From positions 5,242,612-5,306,611 of the forward strand of contig BROE01000020.1 in the NCBI GenBank assembly GCA_036571765.1: 64,000 nucleotides of DNA, in the 5' to 3' direction. The position numbers and the translations under genes are program-made. Position 1 is the stretch's first letter. Each line of letters starts with the position of its first letter. Source of the stretch: Plecoglossus altivelis. Its lineage: Eukaryota > Chordata > Actinopteri > Osmeriformes > Plecoglossidae. Below, piece after piece: positions 11,748-24,500 of this stretch. The notes under the pieces are model-generated. The model did not search any database. It saw nothing but the letters and a program-made list of their open reading frames with translations, and was not told the DNA's origin.

Positions 11748-14700
11748 CTAGCCAAAACCAACACTCCTATGTGACTGGCTGTCCTGAGGTGCAGCTCAGA
11801 GCGGGCTGGAGTCTGGGGTGGAGAGTTGAGCTCTGTGTTAGTGTCAGATGCCTGTCTCCTGCAGAGGAGAGGGGAGGGGGGAGGGGGAGGGGAGGAGAGG
11901 GAGTGATACAGTCTGGGCAGAGAAACGATTCGAATTCAGTTGACTTGTAGGGAATGTTGACTGCATTCTGACAGGCTTCGCTAAATTTGCCACGAGCCTC
12001 GAGTTCTAATCCCCTGTTATCGGAAAGTGAAGTGAAGTAGACTTTTCTTGCCTCCAGAGGAGCAGTTGGTTGTGCTGTGGTTAAACCGCCCAAAACAAAT
12101 TCTAATCGCAGAGTGTCACAATGCACACAGGATTACTAAAGTAGATCTTAGTCTGTGCTTTTAGAACGGTAAATGCCATCCTAGATTTAGACTTCAAACC
12201 TTCTATCTTTAAGGGGTGTTTCTTATGTGGTTAGCTCTTTGTCGCCTGTTTGACCTTCTGATTCCAAGTGCGTAGAGACCCCCTCTGAATGCATCAGAGC
12301 TTTCTGGATGGAGCTCTACTTATTGGGCCGCCGCTACAGAGAAGAGGCTGGGACCGTGAGGTCTGGAACATGGGCCTGCATGTCTGGAACATGGGCCAGA
12401 GTGTCTGGCAGGGGGCCCAAACAGTGCCAACAGTAAACATGCAACGTTCCCATCCCAGGCGGATTATCATCTCTATAGGTGCCTGAGGGCTGTTGGCATG
12501 CTAAGTTATTACATTAAAGCTACTGACAGGTCTCTGTGATGGACACAGGGGATGCAGTTCATAATTCCTTTATTCCCCCCCCCCTCCCCTTCCCAAGGCA
12601 AACATTTTGGGTTTGCTGTTTTGCTAACTGGTAGAGATTAGCGGTGGACACTGGTAGAAAGTAATAATTTGCAGGCATAGGGAGGTTGTAGGGAAGCACA
12701 ATAGAAGTTTAAAAAAAGAAGGAATTTGATGGATTTTAAATTCTTTCAGACCACAATACTGTTCACAACATTGTATCCCGGCCAAGAGCAGAATAGTGAG
12801 ACCAGACTATTGTTGTGAGGAGCAGAGATAAATCAACTCTGAATGACACGAACTCTGCCTTGCAAGCGTGGGAATCAGACTATCAATAACAACGTGTGTC
12901 CAAAGTAAACGGGCTTTTCGAGTGGAAACGCCCTCGTGTCATTACCACTCTCTTGCCTTCCTTCCCTCACGCAGAACCCCCCCCCCCCCGTCATCCTTCC
13001 TTTACCCAGAAACTTATTCCGAATCCAGTCCTGAAACCAAGAAAGGTCTTGTTAGCAGTGGGGTTTCGAGACAGCGGTGGTTGACGGGTCAGATCCAAAT
13101 GCTCTCAAGACCAGAGAGGCAGGATTGGACCTCAGGAGGGATTAGTGAAAGGGCTGAGAGTAGAAGCCTCACTTTACAGTGTTTATATAATGGGCCAGGA
13201 GCCCCATCCTCCAGCAGCGCACTCTATCCCTCCGTGACACGCTGCCAAACACAGAGCCAGGCAGGGAGAACGACAACGCACCGCATCAGCGCTTACGTGG
13301 AAACAATCTACTAGCTATTCTCGTAGAACGAATTTGAATTAATTGTGCCGTAAAAAACAATCTGCGTTATTTTCGGGATTCGCGGCCCCTTCTGTCATCC
13401 ATCCTGGCGTAACGGAGGGAAAAATCCTGTCATGCCCTCCGCGAAGCCATGGTTTACATAGCACGAATAAGCCCAGAGGTTCCTCGCAGGTTGGAACAGG
13501 AACAAGAGTGATCGGAGAGTGACCTTGCTGGATTTAGATTTCGACGTTCTCTCAAACACCGTTGATGTAATCACAACAGTGCGACCCGAGGCTACACGCT
13601 GAAAGTCTGGCGTTCTCGCTGTGTTAGCCTGGTATTGTTTTGCCCAAATATAAACAGACCGATGGAACGGATTCTCGTAACTGAGCAGTGATTTGTTTTC
13701 TGGATTTGTGTTTCATCCCCTTTGTTGAACTAGCACTTTTGCACACGCAAAAAAAAAGAAAAAAGCTGCAGTTGGATCAACACCTGAGCGAAAAACAAGA
13801 ATCGCTCCAGATTGTTATGTGGTGGGTGAATAACAATGGGGGTGGTTTGTTTAGCTGTGTCTGGGTGGGAGGGGGCGGGGCAATGGGTGTGAGGTGGCTG
13901 GGGCTGAGGGGAGGGCAGGTACTAGTCAGAAACACACCACAGTACTCACACAGCTGCCTCAGCATTCCACTGTCTTATAGGGAACAATGAGAGAAGGAAT
14001 GACAGTAATGTGTTTGCAATCATAGGCTAATTCCTTACAGGCAAGCAACTATTTAGCATCAGACAACATTTGGAAGGGTCTAACCTTCATTGAAAAATCC
14101 ATCCAAAACATAATTCGCTTACAATCGGACAAGGTTTAACTCTCTCGCGCTACAAGCGTGCAGTGCATTTTGTGTCTTCGCGTTCTGCTCTCTGGCAATT
14201 CAGCACCTTGGAAAACTTGCGAGGAAAAACTTGATCCTTCTGCAGGAAGGTTACTTTGCTGTTATTCTGTGCGAGGCTGCATGCAGCCAGCTACTTGTAA
14301 TTCCGGGAGGGTTTCGGTTCGTCTTCGAGACGAGGGCAGGATCAGCGCGGGTAACTGAGGAGGATAGCTGAGACGACCCCCTCTGTAGAGGCACGGCCCT
14401 AATCACACGACACTGGGCTCATTGAAAAATGCGGTGCAGATTAATATCACCCCAGAAACAGAGCTAACAGTGTTTATATGACCAGAGACAGCTTATGCAT
14501 ATTAAACACGGTGGAAGGCTAAGCCTGCCAGATTCAGTTTGTGGATTTTGGGCCTTGTGTGCGTCTGTGTGTGAGTGTGCAGAGGTGTGTGTATGTGTGT
14601 GTATATGTGCGCGAGGTGTGTTTCTGTGTGTCTGTGCGTGAGAATGAGAGAGTGAAAGAGAGTGTGTGAGAGAAGACAAAGAGAGGAGGAGGGGGGGGGA

Positions 14701-17700
14701 GAGAATGGATTGAAAGCCAATTAAAATAAATATTCTAAAAGGGGTAAAATTATCCATTGAGCTATCCAACATGGAAGACACGCGATATTCTTTGGGCCAT
14801 TTGTTCTTGTGGGAAAAAAAAGGATTTCATTAAATGTTAAACATGTTAGAACAAAGCACCTCATATTTCCTGCTGCGCTTGTGTGATGTGATGTTGATGT
14901 TCCAAGGGACTGGAATGTGTCTGGCAATTTGTTGATATTTGACACGTCTGTCCAAACCAATATCTCATTCTCAGTGATCCGAGCAAAGATATCCGGGGAG
15001 AAGATTGTGTCTCCTAGCAACAGCTCCTCTCCGTATCTGAAGATGATTCAATATGAGATCAAGATGATCAAGGTGAGCAACCCAAGTCAGTGCATTACCC
15101 AGGCTGATTCACCACAACATAATTCCCACACAGAGGACATTATTATTGTTATTATTATGATTATTATTATGTAGAACATTATCATTATACCTGACCATTC
15201 CAAGAGGAGGTCCCAGTTAAACCAACTGAAACGTGGCCCATTCTGTTGACAAGGCCAATTCTGTACAGCAGACAGACAATGACACTCTCATCTCTCCCAT
15301 CTCTGACCTGCTGCAGATGTTTAAGGGTTTCGACAAGGCCAAAGACATCCAGTACATGTATACACCTGTCTTCTCCTCCCTGTGTGGCGTCAAGCTGGAT
15401 TCCAACAACAAAGTTCAATACCTGCTGTCAGGTACGTCTAGGGATTCCACGCCACGGGGGCCTATCTGGATCCCCTCGCCTGAACAATGTTCCAAAAGTG
15501 CTAATCGCTCTAAGTTAGAGTATTTCCATGGTGACAACATTAAATGCATGTGTGTGCTGGCAAACAGGAAGCATGTGGAGTGATGGGCGGATTTCTATTG
15601 GCCTGTGTGATCTGGTGGAGCCCTGGGACAACCTCTCCATGTCGCAGAAGAAGAACCTCAACTACAGATACCAGATGGGCTGTGAATGCAGAGTAAGTGG
15701 TGTTGGGACTCAGACGCAAGACTTGTAGAATAAGATGAAGAGTGATTCTCAAACCTAAGTTTGTCCTAGTTCCATATTGGTCAGGTACAAAACCCTACCT
15801 GGACACTATACATTTAAGATGAAACGAGATTTTAAAAAGCTCAAACCCCCATCTGACTTCAGCATCAGATGTGGGATTATCCAGTCCACGTTGCGATAGG
15901 TAACGCAGCCTGATTTCCAGTTCGCTTCTGACTGCCCTTGCTGTCCTCAGATCAACACCTGCTACACAGTGCCCTGCTCCACCACGGGGGACAACGAGTG
16001 TCTGTGGACCGACTGGCTGCTGGACAACAGTCTGAATGGGGAGCAGGCCCGCCAGTACGCCTGCATCAAACGAAGCGACGGCTCCTGCAGCTGGTACCGG
16101 GGCGGCCCGCCTCCGGAGAAGGACTTCATGGACATGTCTGATCCCTGAGGGGGGCGGGGCCAGATGCGATGCCCCCCCCCCTCCCCCTACCGCCCCACCC
16201 TTCACCATCCGCACCTCCGACCACAACATCCCCATCCCATCATCCTGGTTTTCCTTCACCTCACTGCACCCCTGCCCCCCCCACACCTGCACCCCCCAGG
16301 CAGAAGGGGAATGGTCAGAGAGACCCAGGACTCTGACGAGGTTCCTTGGACAGTTTTATAGCTCTGACACCTTCCCTCTTCTTTTGTCCATGTTTCAGAA
16401 CTCCAATGCGAGTTGTTTTTCTTCACTGTGCGAAACGTAGTCTGCAGTACCACTACCTGTTTTTTGTCTTTTACTCTAAGGGCTTCTGAAGGTGGGCTAC
16501 AAATGCCGTTTTATATACTTCAGACACTTCAAGTGTGGTTTATTTTGCTTATTTTGCATGTAGTGTACACTTACTGGACTGCCCAGTCCTATACTGCCTG
16601 ACAAACAAAAAGAAAGCATACCTCCAGTTGTCCAGATGTTAACAGTAAAGTCTGTTTCATATTCAGGCCTTAATGCCAGTCTCACTCATCATGAATATAT
16701 GGGTTTAGAAACAGGCAGGAAGACAAACCTCAAGGTAAAATTAGCTTGAGACCGTCTAAGTCACCCTTGAGTCTGTAGCAAGAGCATTCTCCATACTGTA
16801 TATCCATGCCATTATCAAATAAAATGTTTCCCAATCCAACCAGTTTGACAATTAGATGTTGTGTGGTGAATGTAGATGACTTGCAATTTTCCCCCCAAAC
16901 CTATTCACTGTAAGAGAGTGTATATATTTCTATGGTTATTAATACATTTTAACAGCTAAGTTAGACAAGATTGTCCTTGTGTGTAATTCCCCTGTGCGGT
17001 TGTGAATTGTGAATTTCCTTTCCTGTGCCAAAAAGCTAACACATTGCTCTAACCCAAGCACACGTAGAAGCTGTCTCCGTACACCCTCTTTAGCCAATTG
17101 TTTTGTATTCAAAAACGATGTTAAAAAAGTATTTATGTGTCTTTTTTTCTGTCAATATATAGTTTTCTATTCCATTGTACCAAAAAAAAAGAAATTGTAT
17201 ATAAAAAAATATGCTCAATTCAATTCGAAAAATGCTGCTGTGGTTCTTCCTTTTTCCTTTTCTCTCGAAAGAGCAAATGTTCCTTTCTGGGAAGGCTTTC
17301 GGGTGACCATGATGATGTAATAACCAGATGGAATAACCTGTTCCGCATGAGCATGTGAGGCGGAGCAGAGGCTCCAGGTCTTACCATGTCCTTGTAGTTT
17401 GGGTAGAAGGTCTGGTCGATGAGGGGAAACTTGTCGGAGCCAAGCTTCTTCTGGGTACTGATCAGCTGGGCAAACTGGGAGAACCAGCAAGCAAGCGCGT
17501 GAGTCACCAGCAGAACAACGAAGAGCAGAGGAGAAGCCTTCAATGAAAGTCAACTTTCCAGTAGTAGTAGTATTACAGGTTGATAATTGTCTGCAATTAC
17601 GCTGGGTAAAAACAGACATTCTTTGGGTGCATTTGGCATTCATTAGCAGACCGCTTTTAACCAAAGCGTCACGCGAATATCAAAGTACAAGGAACAGAAG

Positions 17701-18507
17701 GCTCGTAGATCTAACAGTTTGTGGGTGGTCAGAGTCGCCGTACAGTTTCTATTTACCAGAAACTGTACGGTGACGACAGCTCAGCCACCGGGCACGGCGG
17801 AGCTGAAAAACGACAGTGCAAAAATGGAACCCCAACATGGAAACGACACAGTACACTGCAGCAGGAACTGCCTGATATCAAAAGCGCTGTATCCATACAG
17901 AAGTCAAGACTAATCCCTTTCTGATCCCAGCTGTGCCCTGGACCCAAGCCCACCCTCAAGCTAACACACTGCACCAACACTGGGCCCACACTGAACATGA
18001 GTGCTTCTGACGTTGTATAATAGGGGGGGAGGAGGGGAGGGTTCTCACCGCCCAGGGCTTATCACACAGGTTGTAGATGGACTCCAGAGAGTTGACACTG
18101 GGGATGCCAGCGTACTGCAGGCCGATGATCATGTTGCGGAAGTCCTCGTTCTGGGCCATGCTGAAGGCATGCTGTCGTACCAGAACAAAGTCCGGCTTGA
18201 ATGACCTGCGGAGGGAGAAGCATGAGAGGTTGACTGGCTGCCTGTGTACAACAAAAAAAGAGGATGACTTTGTCGAGCAGTGTTGAGCAGTGGTGGCTTG
18301 TATGTCTGTGTGTCTGGGAGGTGTGTGTGTACGTGCGTGTGTGTGTTTGGGGAGGGGGGGAGATAGGGGACGGTACCAGGTCAGTGAGAGAGTGATGGTG
18401 ATATGAAATGGCCCCTGTTGGTTTTCCCTTTGTCTCACTGTGCATGTGGGTCTGCGCACGACTGTGAGTGCGTGTCTTTATTCATGTGAGTTTGTGTGTG
18501 TAGGTGG

Positions 18508-18540
<33 letters not shown>

Positions 18541-21500
18541 GGTAAGTGTGTAAACACTGGCACCGTTTAATCAACACCAAGTCATCCTGCACACAGCATA
18601 CCAATGACTTCTGCTGAGGAGCAGGGAGAGAGGCCTACTAGTGATGTTTGTGTTCACACGCCATGTGAATCATACGCTCGCGCCCTACCCACTAATCCTC
18701 ATTTCAATCGAGTGTCACTGAACACTGAGGCCTCAACAGCAGCCAAATCACCAACCATTTGTTCACGCATCTCTAAATGTTGAAACCGGTCTTACGTTAA
18801 ATGGTTATCGTAACATTTTCTGACAAGCTTATAGTGAGAGTTTCAAACCCTTTAGTCTGTCAGACATCTACACCAACATGCATCTGACGCATGTATTTAT
18901 AATTCAACTGAATTCATTTGTATGCTATATACGACATTTGACCGTAACATGCTGATAAAGAAAAGGCTTCATCAAAATGCTCGGGGACAACAATTTTATC
19001 ACTATATCAGCGCCACACCGAGTACCCAAGTCTGCATGAGGGGAATTGGAGGAGGTCAAAGAAGAATCGAGTGAGAAGATCGACCAGACAGTTACTGGTG
19101 ATAAGGGAGGTGGTCTGCAGGCAGCTTCAGGCAGGCTTTGTGTCACAACAGGTGAAGGGAAACTTCGCCCCACAAGCTACTCACACATGAATCATCGCAA
19201 ATCTTGTACAACAAACAAGGAGCCACGCCGTTCTGTCCTGGCTGTACGAGCCCCAAATAAATGATAATTATAGAGCGCAGCCAGTGATCAAGCTCAAGAG
19301 GGCGGCTTATTTCCTGGTGTCTGCGAAACTTTGCTGTAACTCTCTCTCTTGCCTAATCCCAGACATTTCCAGTCAAGCCGTGGGCACCGGTGGGGTTTTG
19401 TGGTGGCGAAACAGCCGGGCTTCTGTACTTTTCCGTTGATTAAGATCTGTAAACAGCCATGACTGGAATCCCTGCTAGTCATGGTCAAGCAGTCTAGTCA
19501 TGACACCGCGGCAAGAGACGGTTTTCTTTTTTTCTTCATCATTTTCCAAATCAACTGTCACTCGCTGCGGCTGTACGCAAGCCGGTCAGTCTTTGGCGTT
19601 GTGGCATCCGACTTAGCGAGGTGGTCGAAAGCAGCCGACGGACGCCATGTTGTTCTGTCAGAAGCAAGACATCAAGCTCTTACCTCACCACTCTGGCTCC
19701 ACTTCTGATCACCTGGATGTCCACGTTGCAGGTCCCGTTGGCCTGAGATACAAGGTTGATCTCTGAGAACTCCGCCTGGAACAGAACCAAATGGGTGCTT
19801 AACATGATTTCGTTTCGTAATAAAATAAAGTCAAGTAATGATAACACAAAGAATATATGCAAAGAGATGTGCATTTAAACCTGTGACCTCCTAATATGCA
19901 GGTATAACGATAACCATCATTACTATGTCTTCCACCATATTCATGAGTTTCCCTGTATACGTGTAACTCTTTAATATGAAGAAATCTCAGACGGTTCTTG
20001 ACCGGGTTATCAGTTATCACGGTCCAGTGACAACGACACGATCCAGTTACGAATGAATCACCGCCCAAACCCACATGACTCTTGTCTCTCAGCAGACCGT
20101 GAGATGCAATATCCACTGGCCTGTTCTCTTTACGAGTGACATGAAATGAGGCGTCTTTCTTCTTAACCCGTTAAGTCATTTAACTAGCTTGTGGCTGTCA
20201 AGTAAAGACTGACACATTTACAAGACATTTTTGCGAGCAAAGGCCCAGACGATCCCGCCTACCGGTTACTGTACGGGCGTATTCCTGTGTCACCGGAGTG
20301 ACTCAGATGCTTCCTCCAAGACAATGCGGAGGGGAAATAAATGTCTTAGTGAAGTATGAAGTGAATGTAGAATGTTTGTCGACGTTACTCTGTACGTCGA
20401 GATCATTCGTTGCGTGTAAAGCAACAGCAGTGTATTTTCTTAACGGCACATGCAATATACATCGTGGGTACGCATGCATGCGGCCATGCCAGTGAGGTCA
20501 CTGCATGAGTGTGTTGTGGTCTCATCGCATGACTGACTGTGTAATGTTGAGCTTCCTGTCATTATCCGTGAGAGCCGGGCGAACGTTTGTCAGAGGTGCA
20601 AGTTTTCAAACGTGTGTGTGCGGCGTGTTTACAACACAGTGCCTGTGGAAATCAAGAGAGAGAGGGAGAGAAAGAGAGAGAGAGAAAGCGATTGTGTGTG
20701 TGTGTGTCCATGTGGGTCTGCGTGTGTGTCCATGTGGGTCTGTGGGTCTGTGTGCGAGGAGACCTAGGTGGAGCAGAACGGTAACGAAAGCCAGACGTGA
20801 GTCCGCAGGGGTCTGAACAACTCCAGGGATCCATCTGGGCAGACGGCCGCGCTGAACTGCTGACTCGGAGAGAGGAACCTATTTGAGGTTTCACTGTGCT
20901 GCACGATGCGCCACAGCTGAACATGTGACACTGCTGGACGGTGGTGGAGCAAATCATCAGCCTCTTTTCTGCAGAGAGCAGAGCTGTGGAGGCCATTCTA
21001 GCATTCTGAATCCATACGAAGAACATTTGGAGACTGAACCTGACACCAGTTCACCAGTGAAGATATCTGAAAGACCTGAGAGGCAAGGACAGTCTAGACG
21101 AGAGAAACATGCCCCCGTAGCCGTACCCCAACTTTTCTTTTCAGATCACAAATCCAAGAAAAGTATTTTCTGGACCGGAGGAATCTATAAAAGGACTCCA
21201 TGACATAGGGTAAAGGATGGGCCTTCTTTTTAGGAAGTCTTTATGGTGAGAATAGAAAGACAGAACCAACAAAATGGCCTCCTGGTCCAAGCAGAGAGAT
21301 GACCAAGATGATCAAAGGCATGAGAGGGCTAGAACCCTGAAAAAAAAACCTCTCTCCACCTGCAGGCACAAACACTCACCCCTGATTTCAAAGAAATTGT
21401 AGAGACAGGTTTTTTTTTCCACATTCATTTTAACTTTGTGCCTCACAATCCTCTCCTGGGAGAATTCCTGTGGCTACGAGGGCCATAAACGGATCAGCAT

Positions 21501-24500
21501 GACAGTGCTGTCAGTGGGGCTCTAAGACTTCTGAGATGTAGGTGAAAAAGAGTGTTTTACCTGTTCCACTTTGATGTCATAGTCTCCCTGGACCTTCTTT
21601 CCGCGGAACAATTTAGCCCTGCAACAGAAGACAGGAACATTGGTCAGACGTCGTTTCACCATCTTCAAATTGTGGGTAGAGAACCAAAGACCCTCTTGAC
21701 TGGTTTGGTCTGAGTTCAGGTCTCACTAGGTCCCCTTCACTCAGCTAAGCTGCACCCATGCTTCACATGCACAACCACGTCCCGATATCAATACAGCAGT
21801 TACTTTTGTGGTGAAGTGAATATAAGACAGCACTGGGAATGATTGTTTCATGGGTCAAGTTTGAACTGTTGGAAGTTCTATGGATTTTGACCAAAAAACA
21901 ACAACAAAAAAACACGACCCTTGTTTACTTGCTTGGACAGAAAACGACCTCTTTCGGTTCTTGTAGAACGGTGCTCCACTGAGCAGAGGCACTGCAATGC
22001 TGCCATCTTCTGGGAAGAAACATGCACTCTTTTTGAAAAGAAAATGGACGCCATGCATGTTTCTCTGGTCACGTGTTCTAACACTTCCTCTCACGTCAAA
22101 TTTATATTGTTCAGTATCTTTCAGGGCTGCAGAGTTTCCTCTGTGTTTTACTGCATATCTCTCTGATCCTGCTGCAGAAAGGAAGGTGAACAGTGAGAAC
22201 TAAATCCTAAACGGTTCCCATAATATTGCTAATTTGACAGGTGGGGGTGCTAGAACAGCTTGATATGGCAGTGTAGAAACCGTCTTCATATGCTTTGATC
22301 AGTGCGTGTCTATTATCATAGATGAGATTAAACTCGCATCTTCTGTTGAAAATAGACACGAGTAAGAGCCTCCAGCGAGACCATTTCAGAACTCAGAGCA
22401 GAATTATGAATATTACACCTGGTTATAATATAATACTCGTTGTATCTGGTGTCCTATGTGTCGCAGGGAGAGATCATTACAACACGCTTTGGTGGTGCTA
22501 TATACCAGGAAGAGAGCGTGTTCAACCATCATACATCGACCGCGTATGAAGTTCTCATCGCAAAACACAAAACCGAGACCGGAGAGCATGTCTAAGACAC
22601 CCTCGGATGTTCCAAAAAAAAGGCCGGTTTGATAGTCTAGACAAACCCATCAACAACGTTGGCACAAGCAAGTCCATTATGTTCTGCAGATTGTCCGACC
22701 AAACCATCGGTTTATCGATCGGTGGAGTCCTGGAGTCTGCAGCAGCCCAGGGAGTCTTGTACAAATGAAGCTCTTCTCAATCAATGGAAAGGAGAAGGCA
22801 AAAGAGGGAATATAGAGAGGAGGACAGGCTGGAAAGGAGGCAGAGAAACGAACAGCGTGGCATTTTAGAATGGGCAAGGCAAACCCACACAAAGAGGACC
22901 GGCTAATGCGGGGAGGGCCGAGCGCGTCTGTGAAGTATGTAACCTTGAGCTGCCAGCTACCCACGGGCAGGGCTCGCAGTGCCACCGCAGATGAACCATC
23001 GCCGGCCACGGTGGGCAGGAGATGAAAGGAGACAAATCGCCTTTCATTTGATGGCATCATTTAAGGGGTACATCATTCGAGAATGTTTGGTTTTCGAAGG
23101 GGTTTAGGATTTAAAAAAAGGAATATACCGTCTAAATCTCATTATGTGTGACAAATGACATCAGTTGGTTGGAGAGGAAAACGCTGAAGGATGACTGGAG
23201 CATATTGGCATGCATGTGAAGACGCTCTCGCACAGAATGTCACTTGAAATCCCTGAATCCAACGCTGTACACTAATGTGACTGTGTGACATCAGCAACTG
23301 AGCTGCATTAGAAATGCTCATCCTAACATGGTGTAATGTTCTGATAAATTGCAATCATCTTTTCGGCCCCATTGGTCTAATGCGGGTTTTAAAAAGAAAG
23401 GCTCATCACATTTTAGCCGGAGGTCAGAACGATACGAGTTTTATGATTTTAACTCTACGTCGGCCTTTCCCCCCATCTTTGTACTTTTCGATTCCCTGAT
23501 GCATTCTAGAGAGATGCGGCTTTTTGCAAAAATGGAAAACCAGAACGAGTGTGCACTGACTACCTTGTGCAGTGATGGGATCTTCCACTGCTGGCCTACA
23601 TTATGCATGCTCAACACCACCATAGACACTGTGGAGTTGTAGACAGGGTGTTGAGTCAAACTAGCTGTGACTATTGTTCCCTGGTAACAGAGCTATGGGA
23701 TGAGAGTGTACATGGGTACCTATCTCTGGGTACTAACAGTCATGGTTAGTTTGGTTTGGTTTTCGGTTAAGGCAGGTTTGTTTGTCTTTGCGTGAAGCAC
23801 CGGTCGGGCCTAGGATTGCTGAAAGAGGTCGAGGTGTTGCTACGGTAAATATGGCGACCGCACACCGGCGCCCTTTGCCTTTTCCTCATACAGTGTTCAC
23901 GTGACGTATTCGTGGGTCACGGTTAAGGCAATGTTTTATTCATGTGTTCAGGCAACAAGCAGCCTGCGAGTCAGGCTATTCTCTTGAGTTTAGACAGCTC
24001 CTCTCCACCGGGGCGGATTGATAGAGAACATTTGTGAAAGAGACCACGGGGCTGGGCTCCTGATATACGAGACTCATTTATGCAATTCCCTTTGTGATCT
24101 AAACAAATCAAGTGAGTGAGATGAGAGAGAGAGGGAGAGAGAGAGAGAGAGGGAGAGAGAGAGAGAGAGATAGAGAGAGAGGGGCTTGGGGAGGAGGGGG
24201 GAAGACAGCGGGAAGTTCAGGTGTTCCATTAGCCTCTGCCAGCATGACATACACACAGACAGCTTCCTTGCTACAGCTCTCCAGACTCCCTATTTGTTGC
24301 CTGTTTTACGAGTTAGATGAGTTCAAGGGGCTGGGTAAAGATGAAAAAAAGGAAGTTATTTTAAAAGAATAACTAAGAATGTGTTTGCAACTGGCAACAC
24401 CGACCGAGAGATTTGTGTTGGTGGCAAGATGTAACAATGTATCGGAAAAGCGTGGGTTCGGAAATGGCAAAGATGGTAGCGACAGGATTCAGGAGAAACT

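Noticed and set aside
14199..14215. TTCAGCACCTTGGAAAA, left half of an RE1/NRSF site
   Set aside because: The right half does not match (GGACAGCGCC expected), and it lies in timp4 intron 1, not at the syn2 promoter.
10764..16148. Assignment of the TIMP gene to timp2
   Set aside because: The CIKRSDGSC and MGCEC stretches look like TIMP2, but [15 protein letters not shown] and the nesting in syn2 indicate timp4.
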